Shown here piece by piece: positions 1 through 9,980 of a stretch of 64,000 bases of DNA. The notes beneath the pieces are model-generated. The model was not told the DNA's origin. It worked only from the letters and a program-made list of their open reading frames with translations, and made no database searches. The translations under genes and the position numbers were made by a program. Every line of letters begins with the position of its first letter. Within the stretch, counting starts at the first letter, position 1. Source of the stretch: Trebouxia sp. TZW2008 (lineage: Eukaryota > Chlorophyta > Trebouxiophyceae > Trebouxiales > Trebouxiaceae); contig BDIU01000080.1 of the NCBI GenBank assembly GCA_002118135.1, forward strand, positions 1 to 64,000, read 5' to 3'.

Positions 1-1
1 G

Positions 2-886
2 ATGCGCATCATGTTCCCGCATCACAAGAATGAGCGCAAGTGGAAGAAAGCTGTGATTGCTTTGATGTGCCTTCTGAGCTGGCTGAGATGCTGTTCCTGT
101 ACCTTGAGGGTCCTCGCAAAGTACTGCTGCAGTCTGAGTAGATGGCTGAGGAAGCATGTGACACAGTGTTCATGGATAAGCTTATATAAGCGCTGTCGAA
201 CCTTCACCGTCGTCACATTCTGCCTGCACTGGCAGAGCTTCATGCGCAGCCTGGGCGGTCCAGCCTTGCCTCCCTCCAGGTGCCGCCAGATCTTTGCGAC
301 AGAGCGCTGCTCAGATGATGCTGCACCAAGACCTTTTGACAGAGGAGCTGCCATGGTCATGGGACACAGCACAAAGCAATGGCTAGACTGGTATGACGTC
401 AAACTTCATTCCAGACTGGCTCAGCATGCTGTGGATGCCATGACGCTTTGGCGCAATGCAATGTTGCAAGATGCTGCATCTGAGCAACTCAATGCCATCA
501 CTGATGCTGCAATCACAGCTGCCACAGCCAAAAGTGATGCAGCGGCAGATGCTGCAGTCACGCAAGTTGCGCTCATGCATGCAGCAGCTGTTCAGACCAC
601 ACTGACAGCAGATGTCACAGCCATCACAGCATGTTCTGATGATGATGAGGACTCAGATGCTGAGTTGCAAAACAGCGCCTATATGTCATCTGCTCAGATT
701 CTGACTCTGAGTGTGCCAGTCAGCCAGAGCCTGCAGTTCAGCATGCAGCACTTCAGTCACTTCAGCTCTCAGATGCTGCAGACCAGCATGCAACATCAGC
801 GGCAGAGGAGTGGCCCCAGCAATCAGCAACGGAGAGCGACATGTCTGAGTTCCTGTCATGCAACTCCGGGCAGAGGTAGATCTTGA
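2..886 (+). CDS. Ala-rich hypothetical ORF, possibly partial or not a gene
   Basis: An open frame of 294 codons runs from an ATG at base 2 to a stop near 886 and may continue off the left edge. The first 130 residues are Arg/Cys-rich and do not look like a folded protein. Residues about 135-210 are Ala/Thr/Asp-rich and could form a helix. A short acidic run (DDDEDSD) and a Ser/Gln/His-rich tail follow. No family was recognised. Another + frame over bases 1-330 also has protein-like stretches, but it is broken by several stops, so this may be a decayed exon or mobile-element remnant. Length of the open frame is the main support. Confidence 0.3.
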   Translation: MRIMFPHHKNERKWKKAVIALMCLLSWLRCCSCTLRVLAKYCCSLSRWLRKHVTQCSWISLYKRCRTFTVVTFCLHWQSFMRSLGGPALPPSRCRQIFATERCSDDAAPRPFDRGAAMVMGHSTKQWLDWYDVKLHSRLAQHAVDAMTLWRNAMLQDAASEQLNAITDAAITAATAKSDAAADAAVTQVALMHAAAVQTTLTADVTAITACSDDDEDSDAELQNSAYMSSAQILTLSVPVSQSLQFSMQHFSHFSSQMLQTSMQHQRQRSGPSNQQRRATCLSSCHATPGRGRS

Positions 887-2092
887 GCTGTTTTGAGGGT
901 TTTTTTAGCATTGCTGTGCTGCATATGCAGCTTGGCATGTCTTCAGTGCTTTGTTTTTGGGTGACAACACAGCAGCGTACCTTGTGAGTGGTAGCTTTTG
1001 CATAGCAAGCTGTTCTGGGTACTGGGCTCGATTTGTGTTTCCTGATTGCTCAAAGGATGTTGCACCCTTTCTTTTGCAGCAGTAGCATTTGCAGAATTTG
1101 TTGTGTGGCTGCACCAATCTCAGTTGTGATCTTCAGTCGAGTGATCCTGCTGTGACGGTGTGCTTGGAGGGCTCGCTGCTGCGTGTGAAGTTGCCTTGGG
1201 TTCAGATTGGATCGAGCTGTGTTGCTTCGAGTCGATTTGCCTGGTCGCTTGGCTGTCACTGTGAGACAGATCACCTTAGCTGTTTTGTTCTGTGGCATAA
1301 CATGTGACATTTGATTAGCAATTGGATGAATAATGCAAGAGTGCGCATGCCTGACTGTTGACCCAGGCTCTGTGCTTCCCAGCTGGCGCTGGTGTCTAGG
1401 ACGTCATGAAGGGATGGTTGTGTATGAAACCTGTAATGACTGGGAGCACAATGCAACTTTCAGCTCCCAAAATGATGCAGTTTTGCATCACCAGTAACCT
1501 TGATGCATGCTTTGACCGCCCCTAGCAATGCGTAGCGGCCCGTAAACACCACCTCGGATGGCATCGAAATGTGCATGATGCAGTGTTAAGTGTTGCTGTC
1601 ATCACGCATCTACCGATAGCTAAATAGTCAATAATAAATAGTTAGGTCATGTTGCCTATTCATGTAGTAGCAGCGTTGATCAAGACGCAATTGGAATCCT
1701 CCATTAAAATTCTACAAGGCAAGACATGCATCACATTGTCAATAGCCTCAATAGCCGTCCTCGCAGCTCTGAAGAGCTGAATGCATTATGGCATAAATCT
1801 GTGCGCCCCAAAGAAATCCCGGGCTTTTTGTGCCAAAATACCGAGGGCTGCTCACCAACTTGTACATGCATATGTGTCAACAAGTCTGCTTGCTGCCGAG
1901 CTCCACATGTTCCATGGTCATTTCACGTTCTTCCGGTCCCTGCGCAGAAGTGGTGAAGCCAATCGCTGGTACCAGCAAGGGTGACTGAGGCATCAGTAAC
2001 ACTAATGACAAAAACGATTGAGAACCTGCAGCTCGCGAGCGTGGGGAGCGAAGTGCGGAAGTCATTAACCGCGAGGTTGTCGTGCCTGCTTC
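887..2092. other. Gene-free interval upstream of the kinase gene
   Basis: Only short overlapping open frames without recognisable domains or consistent splice structure are present. The interval presumably holds the promoter and 5' UTR of the kinase gene that starts at 2093. No TATA box or other element could be assigned with confidence. Confidence 0.4.
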
Positions 2093-5000
2093 ATGGCGAG
2101 CCTGCTTGCAGTGTTCTGGCAGATCCTGTACGCTGTAGCCGTCGTGTGTGTATATACCTTGTTCCAGAGGCTTAACGATCAGCGCAACAGGAAGGCACGC
2201 GACACACAGCAGCGAAGGCTTCAGGCTCAGCAGGACCAGCAGCCTGAGGTGCAACACCGCGGAGACTCGGCCACCGACATCACAGCGCCTGTGCGGCAGA
2301 AAACAGCGTCAGCAACAAACACAGATGCTGAACCGGCTCAGCCAAGCCTGCCTCACGGCCTGTTCGCTCCGGAGCCTTCAATGCTGGAGCTGCCGTCTTT
2401 GCCATCCGACTGGGAAATACAGCCACAGCAGATAGAAATAGCTCGTCGTCCCAGTGGCTCCCTGTGGGAGGTTGGAACAGGAGCTTTTGGCAAGGTGCAG
2501 TAGTTTTGGCTGCAGAGCTGCATGAATGCGTTATTGGCTGGCGTCCTTGGCCATTGAGACACTTCTGCATGCTTTGCTGGCAGGTTTTCAAAGCCACGCT
2601 TGATGGTGTACAGACGGTTGCTGTCAAACAGCTTCTGGAGCGCAGCCACTACCAACAGCAGAAATTTGTGAATGAAATTGCAATATTGCGGTCCTGCAGA
2701 AATGAGAACATTGTCTGCTTCTTAGGTAAGACAATGATAAAGATACACCTTGTTGACACACAAAAGTTGTATGTTTTGCTGGTCTTCCTACATATCGTCC
2801 CGCAGGATCAACCTGACATCATGGTGATGATGCTTGATCACATCATGCCAATGCTTGCAGGAGTCGTGATGCAGCCTGACAGCATGTCCCTTGTGATGGA
2901 ATATGTTCCACATGGCAATTTGTTTCAGAGCATTCAGCATGACAGCAAGGGTACTTTGCAATGGTGGGACAGGGGTCGCCATGTTGCCCTTGACATTGCC
3001 AAGGGTTTAGCATACCTGCATAGTCGCAAGGTATATGTCAGTCTCGACGTTTGCCTTTCATGCCACACTGCTGCATTCATTGCTTCTGACAAGACATTTC
3101 CACGGTGCAAGTTGACTGTGTCCAGACGTGATCAACTTTGTCTTGAATGCAGATTGTTCATCTTGACCTGAAAAGTCACAACATCCTGCTAGGCCGTGGA
3201 GGCATTGCAAAGATTGCGGATGTTGGTCTAGCCAAGATCATGAGCAGATCAGCCACTCGGGCTTCTGCAGCTGGCACATTTGACTGGGCAGCACCAGGTA
3301 CCTTTTTCCGGCTGCTACTGCTGTGTTGGCCATGCAATGAAGACCTTGTTGCTCGTCCAGTGACCTTCTACCTTGCAAGGATTGCTTGGTGGTCACAGCA
3401 ACTGTATGTTCATGCAGAACAGCTGGTGGGAGAACGGTGCAGCGAGAAGGCAGACATATACAGTCTAGGGATTGTTCTGTGGGAACTATGCACCCTTGAC
3501 TGCCCCATGTTGCGCCAGACAAGAGACATCATGTAAGCTCCTGCCAAGTGTTCAAGTTTTGTGTTTTTGCAGTACAATGCAGCTGTGTGAGGTCAGTAAG
3601 GATGTTCCTGTCCACAAAATCTGCATATGCAGCATCTCAGCCATCATGTTGCATTGAGGCCATAACAGGCTAAAAGCTGTATGTCTGCAGAAGCGTGCTA
3701 AATGACAGTTGTAGGACCAGTAAATCACCTTTTTTGTCAGTGTTCATCTCTTTACACATCTTGTAACAGTGCATCACATGCAGGGTACCAGAGGAATGCC
3801 CTCAGGAGATAGCAGATCTTATACAACAATGCAAGGCTGTGGATCCCAAGCAGCGTCCCTCTGCAAGAGAGGTTTTTGAGGTTCTGAAACGACACTGTAC
3901 AGTCAGACGGTATGCCACAGGTCCATATGCATGCAGCTTTTTGGGTGTTCAAGGCATAGCAGTCTTCAAGGCAGATTGAACTGAAGAAAGGGTGCCAACA
4001 GCACAACTTGGGCTTTGCATGATTTTACACAAAAGGTCTACAGCAGCTGCAGCAACAGTACCCTCAAGCTGGCATGTCTTTTTTCATCAAAAAAGCAGCC
4101 ATAATATGCAGCGTGTGTCATCACAACTGGGCTGAAAGCTCATGCACAGCAAATTGCGGCGCCATACCTAGCTGCTTCTTTTGCAGCACACTGATCTGCT
4201 TTGTGAAATCGTGCAGCTGCTACTTGCAATGCAGGCCTGTACCTGATTCCAACCTGTCCCAGAATTCCAGTTTGGGTCCAGCCATTCAGCCAGGCCCCAT
4301 CAACGGGCAGGCCAACATTCTGGACCAAGGACAAGATGTGCAAGCTGCCCACCCCATCCACTCCCCCTTTGAGCAGGCCCCAGCAGACGATGTGCCAGAA
4401 CGGCATGCTGGCCCAGCTGTCGTTGAGGCGCCCCCGCCAGACGTGCAAACGCACACCACAGCCAATGGCTCTCTGCTTTCCCCGCCGGCCAGAGCCTCCT
4501 CGTACTCCTTCGAGAGCCGCTCAGGCTCTGTTACAACCAGAGTAAGCTTCTCACATTGCTGCTGTTACGCAAGTGTGAATTGCATATGTCCTCATGGGTT
4601 GCCTTGCTTGGTCTAATGATTTCTCACATCCTGTTGATGCTTGTCATTTTCCAGAACGTATGTTGTGCACCGGCCATGCAGGATCGTTTTAAGGGCTCCG
4701 ATCCAATGCAACATCACTTGTGCACAATTGATTCTGGTGTCCAAGTTGATTACATGAGGGTTGCTTGCCAGCGGCTGAGTATGCCTTGGAACTGCACGTC
4801 TGTGAGGACTTTGCTTTAATTTGTTACTGTTTCTCTTTGTGTGAAGATTGCCTTCAGAAGAGTCAATTGAATTTGGCATGTATGTGCAGGCGTGGCAGCA
4901 TGGCGCTGACATGCAGAAGAGGATTGTGGTGAATGCGCTGTGCAGCTGGGCAGAGGCTGTGTCCCTCTCTGCAGGGGAGAACATTGGCACCTGCAGAGAC

Positions 5001-6828
5001 TCCATCAGAGAAGCCAATGTTGAAGTCTTTCAGGAAATTCGCCAGGTCAGCAATTTCATGAATGCCTTTGTCCTGCAACCAGTTGCAATTCTGCACCTGT
5101 GTGCACTTGAGATAGCAAACATTCTTGAAGCTGAATGCCCAGACATGCACTAGCCCATGATGAGCGTACTGCGGAAGCACTCAACATCGCTTGGGGTCTC
5201 TGTGGCCTAAGCCTCTGTTGGCAAAGCATACAGGACAAGCATGTCTTGCCCTGCAGAAATACTCATACCAAGTGAAACGGCGGCTCATAGACGAGGCTGA
5301 CTCGCCTGACTCCACAGCGCACTTGGAGAACATGGTCAGCGGCTTTGTGAGTCCTCTTACCACCTTAGTGCCAGTGACAGTGTGGTTGTGCTGACCAGTG
5401 TGCATCATGCATGACAAACACGCTCACCATCTCAGAGGACAATGGCATTTCCCCATAAGACCATGTGAGCTTTGACAGTTGTCGTGTCTCAATTTGACCC
5501 AGTGTGCCTGCCTTGAATTGGCATGGGCTATCGCTGTAGCACAGTTCACCATTCCTGTCTGTTGTCAAGGTGGAGAGACATGAGCATCTATTTGCAAGGG
5601 CATGCACAAACAAGTCTGACAACATTTTGCCTGTCTGTGCAGAGGCAATTCATGTCTTTGGTGGGGCAGTATGATATGGACCTCTTCACCACCATCTTCA
5701 GCCTTTTGTATGTACCTGTGCCAGGAATGCAGATACCAGAACACATCCCTTCACCGGTATGATGCTTAGCTATGTTCCCCAATGTGTCGACACCCTTTTC
5801 TGCAGCAAGATTGCAATCAGGCGCATGTCTGCAAAGCTGTCGCATTGCCACATGCTGTGATTTGATCAGCATTCGATAAAAATATTCTTGACTGGTCACC
5901 CTTTCTGCCTCTTTTGCCTGAAGCTGCCCCAAGAAGTTTTGCAAACAGCTGCGTGATGTGCATGACACTGCGATGCTGTCACACGTTTGCAATGACTGCA
6001 GGACCAGGTGACAGAGAACCAGAGGGAACTGATCACAGCCAACTGGGGCAAGCTGAACCTGTCACGGCAGGGTGTGGAGAAGGCCAAGCAGACCATGGTG
6101 GCCGCCCTCACCGCTGCCTCCCAGGGGACCAACATGTACCACCTCAGCAATCGTACTGCCAGCACCAGCCTTGCTGCTGAGCAAGTCAAAGCTGCCCTGG
6201 AGGTCAGTTGCCTTCCTTAGTGCTGTTTGCCATGCGTGCTGGACAGTTTTACAACGGCAGGCCTCTCATAGGCTTCTGCAGAAGGAGGGAGTGCAGCAAG
6301 TTTGAACTGAAGCACAAGCTTGTATGGCAAAAAAGCACCCATGAGCCTGCTAGCACAGCAGAAGTGCAAAAGAGCAGAGGTCTCATACCAGCATGCTTGT
6401 TTGCCCTCTCTGCTGTATGTGCGGCTTGTCAAAGCCGCGCAAGCAGACTTTTCTCTTGTTGCCGTGCTGCATTGCAGATCAGGCTTGCAGGTCTGATTTG
6501 CTTGTTGTGCTTGCTGTAGGAGGAGTCAGCAAGCACCTGGCACTTCATGATGGGCTGGATGACAGTCTTCAACACCCGCCAAGTCGCCAGCTGGCAGCTG
6601 GAGGTGGCCACTGGCAGGAAATGCATTGTCTGCAGGACAGTTGAAGACATGGAAAAGCATCCCCACTGCTGGCAGCCCAAAACAAAGCATGAGATGAAAG
6701 ACAGACAGCGTCACACAGCCAAGCATCACACTGCTGGGCGGCATTCACTTGAGCGCAGGCCCCGCAGAAGGGACAAGATATACTCAGCTCTGTGGCATTT
6801 GGTCCCACCTGTCCCTTCTTTCGAGTGA
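2093..6828 (+). CDS. TKL-type protein kinase, membrane-anchored, with long unknown C-terminal region
   Basis: The ATG at 2093 starts a hydrophobic segment (residues about 1-23) followed by a Gln/Arg-rich linker, so the protein is probably anchored in a membrane with a cytosolic kinase. Phase-consistent exons are about 2093-2494, 2584-2725, 2861-3030, 3153-3297, 3418-3532, 3784-3909 and 4235-4541. They encode the glycine loop GTGAFGKVFKA, the catalytic lysine in VAVKQ, the alpha-C glutamate in FVNEI, the catalytic loop HLDLKSHN, the metal-binding loop ADVGLAK and WAAPEQ. The RD arginine is replaced (HLD), and DFG reads DVG. Exons at 4655-4801, 4890-5044, 5253-5347 and then to 6828 can be joined in phase and add about 400 residues with no family I recognise. 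They could instead form a separate gene. It would phosphorylate Ser/Thr or Tyr; the substrate is unknown. Confidence 0.85.
4890..6828 (+). CDS. Unrecognised C-terminal exons of the kinase, or a separate downstream gene
   Basis: This group has good splice signals: TGCAG acceptors before 4890, 5253, 5641 and 6002, a TGTAG acceptor before 6521, and GT donors after each internal exon. The encoded protein is helical in character, with a Trp-rich stretch near 6535-6600 (WHFMMGWMTVFNTRQ) followed by a Cys-containing segment and a basic, His-rich tail ending in TGA at 6828. No family was recognised. I prefer joining it to the kinase because 4655-4801 to 4890 keeps phase 0. An independent start inside 4655-4900 cannot be excluded. 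Confidence 0.5.
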
Positions 6829-7411
6829 TATTGGACATCCACGCATGCCAACAAGACCATGTGCCAGTACAATTTTTTTCAAGCCTAGGTTCAAGTTAGT
6901 TACTAATTTCATACACGCTATCTCCAGTCATTGTTTTTGATACATTCAGGAAGTATTTGAACGACACGCTTATTAATGATGCACTACTGGCTTCAGCCTC
7001 ACTGATGTGCTGGTCATGACACCGTGCTCGAGCCGCATGTGAAACTGCAAACATTTTGTGTACCTACTGAGTTGTGCATAGATCTACTGGTTGTGAGTCA
7101 TTTGTAGTCGTGTCCTTTTTGTTTGAATCATTAGTGCCTGAATGCATCACCGATTTGAACAAGATACCATGATAGCTGACCAGTAAGCACGTCTACGTCA
7201 GCATGACATGCATTTGACAAGTGTAACAAATGATAAAATGTCAAGCACGACCTTCAAAACGTTGCTGTGAACTGTTTTGAAAGCTCAGAGTTACTGGTCC
7301 AAAGATGCTGAGAGCTCATGCACAGCGCCAGAAATTGTTGCATAATGCAGCACCAGCAGCTGGGATAGAGTTTGAGAGCTCCTGATGTACGAACAGCCCA
7401 GAACGCAGCTG
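6829..7411. other. Convergent 3' intergenic region
   Basis: The kinase gene (+) and the helicase gene (-) end here facing each other. The sequence is slightly AT-richer than the exons and holds no supported coding sequence. It should contain both 3' UTRs and polyadenylation sites. Confidence 0.5.
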
Positions 7412-9740
7412 TCAACGTGCCTTGCTGTTTCTGTCATTTCTGGATGCCTCTTCTGCCACTCTCATGCTAGCGCTGCGTCTGGCTGTGTACACCTTGGTGA
7501 TGCCCTTCAACACCTCCTTCTCTGGCATGCTGTACTGCTCTAGCTGTTGACCTGTGAGCTCTTCAATGGTATGCACAAGTTCAATGTCATATTGACTGAC
7601 AAGGCTCAAAGACCAACCAGGCCTTCCTGCACGAGCTGTCCTACCCACTCTGTGAACGTAATCTCTGGCCAAGGTGGGCAGGTCAAAGTTGACTACAAGG
7701 TCAACTGTAGGAATATCTAAACCTCTGCTAGCTACGTCTGTGGCAAGCAGGACTGAAACAGCGCCTGACTTGAACTTGTCCAGAGCAGCTAAGCGGCGCT
7801 TCTGAGCCTTGTGTGAATGCAGTGAAGCTGCTGATATGCCAAGCTCTTCAAAGACTGCACTGAGGAGATGGCAGCCCTTGCAAGTTCCAACAAAGATCAT
7901 GACGCTCCGTACCTGCATGAAACACTCATGGTAGATATGCCAATGGCGCCTATCACAGTGATTGCTTGTCACAAGGACAGGCAATATCAGGACAGTTTTG
8001 ATGTGAGGACAAGGTACTTGGGAGCCATCCAATAAAGTCTGAGCTCTTTGATGGCTCTAAACTAAAACCAACTGTTATACATACAACGAATCCCAAAGAT
8101 GTCAAAACAAAGACGCATCATGGTATCAGCTCCAATGCCATCTGTCCGCTTTACAGCCTAAAGAAACTGTAGACATGGCAAAATTCACCTTGTAATCAGG
8201 AAGGTGCTCCAGCAAGTATGTCAAATAGACCTCCTTGAGCTTGGCAGGCAGGAACACATACTCCTGCTTCAGCTTGTGTGCTGTTTGCAGACCTTCATAT
8301 GCCTGTGTGCACGTGACACACAACCAGTGATGTCATACCAATTGTCAACACTGTACTTCTGTCAACAAACGAAAGGCCACTTTGACCGTGCGCATGCTGT
8401 CCATCACAAGGCAAAAGGCACAGATTGCATGCAACAGCTACCAATGGCACATAATGTGGCTTTACACAACCAACTGTGCACCATATGCAACAGCAGTATT
8501 ACCTGGAAATGGAAGGCGTCATTCAGCACAGCTGTCTGTAGAGCTACCAGATTCTTGGTCATTGTGGCACTGAACAGCAGTGTCTGACGTTTGGCTGGAA
8601 GCTGTGTCAAAATGGCACGCAAGTCTGACTCAAAAGATGATTCTAGCAACCGGTCTGCTTCATCCATGACCAGGAATTGAGTGTGCTGAAAGCCAGCTGC
8701 CAAGTCTGGCTCCGTCAGCAATAGGTCCTGCAGTTGATGTTCATTGCTGTGAGGTCTTGTTGAACACGTAACACAAGTGCTGCGTTCAAGCAAACTTGAC
8801 AACGTGTCTAGCTTCAACGGAAGGCGAATGTCGTGCAGCAAGCATGTAAGGCAATGACACACTGCTTGTAATGCAAGAGACAGCTGCAGAATCTGAAGTA
8901 CGCAACAAATGCACACGTAGCAGCACCTTGAGGCGTCCAGGAGTTGCTACCACAACATGGGGGCGCCGAGCCAGTGCCTTAGCTTGCTGTTGCATCTCAA
9001 GTCCACCAACAATGACCACTTCCTGCATTCAGCTGAAACATTCAATGCAGCCTTGCAGCCATGCAGCAGCCAATTAAGGCCTTTTGGAACTGCCAGATTG
9101 CATATTGGACCAGTTTACACAAAACATTGCGCTATTCAAACTTGGTGGAATCACACAACCATTAGTACACATACCTTGAAGGACATGCCAGATCCCAATG
9201 CTCTGAATTGATCAGCAAGCTGGAAGGCAAGTTCCCTGCAGAAATGCATGCGCTGCAAATAATGGTCTGTGATGATGTTGGTCTTGCTGTCAGCCAGCAA
9301 GCCGGCTTTTGTTATTGGTACCTGGTCGGGGTCAGCACAAGCGCATACACCCCAAAAGGATCTACAGCAAGCTTCTGCAGTATGGGCAGAGCAAACGCAG
9401 CTGTCTTGCCACTGCCTGTGTGTGCTGTGCCTATCACGTCTCTGCCGTTCAGAATACTTGGTATGCAGCCTTGCTGCACTTCTGTAGGCTGAGTCATGCC
9501 AAGGGACTTGCATAGCTTATCCAGCCAATCTGACAGGCCTAGGGATTTGAAGGTCACAGTTGCAGGCTGCATGCTTGCACCGTCCTGTTTGGGCGCTGGT
9601 GATGAGCCATCTGGCAGAGGATGGTCAGATGATTGTGCTTTGTCGTCACGCAAGCGCTTGAGAGGCAGATTTGTTCCGTGCTGGCGGGACTTGCGCTTGA
9701 TAGCTTTCGAAAAGAGCCTAACACCCTCAACCTCCGCCAT
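7412..9740 (-). CDS. DDX49: DEAD-box ATP-dependent RNA helicase, DDX49/Dbp8 family
   Basis: Six exons on the minus strand (about 9740-9322, 9231-9175, 9025-8934, 8729-8505, 8302-8192 and 7913-7412) encode a complete DEAD-box helicase. Visible motifs in order are the Q motif ([10 protein letters not shown]), motif I AHTGSGKT, Ia PTRELA, GG, Ib TPGR, motif II DEADR, motif III SAT, RGLD of motif V, and motif [11 protein letters not shown] basic N-terminal extension of about 85 residues suggests nuclear or nucleolar targeting. The family (Dbp8 in yeast, DDX49 in animals, RH36 in plants) unwinds RNA during small-subunit rRNA processing. I take the ATG at 9740; an upstream in-frame TTG is not a plausible start. 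It shares a 240-bp divergent promoter region with the WW-domain gene. Confidence 0.95.
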
Positions 9741-9980
9741 CGCCGCTGCGCTAACTGGCAATCGAGACAAATGATCGAGGTAGCTTCAGAAATAAGGTAC
9801 GGTTACCGAGAGTAAGCCCGAAGTTGACTGGCGCCAACAGTCCTGCGAGCAGCCTGCTGCTCGACACGGAATAACGCTCGCCAGGATCCGAAGTAACGCT
9901 CGACCGTACTCGAGTACTCGACACTGCGCGTCAGCCACTCAGCGCTAGCTGACATGTTGTGAGCGCGCCATCGGCGCCGC
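9741..9980. promoter_or_regulatory. Divergent promoter region between helicase and WW-domain genes
   Basis: Only 240 bp separate the two proposed ATGs on opposite strands, so both promoters and 5' UTRs must fit here. The segment is richer in CG dinucleotides than the surrounding introns, with repeated GCTCG and CGAC words, as in a compact bidirectional promoter. No TATA box was seen. Confidence 0.5.

Noticed and set aside
9741..9770. Helicase start at the in-frame codon at 9770
   Set aside because: The codon is TTG; the first ATG in frame is at 9740 and gives a normal N-terminus.
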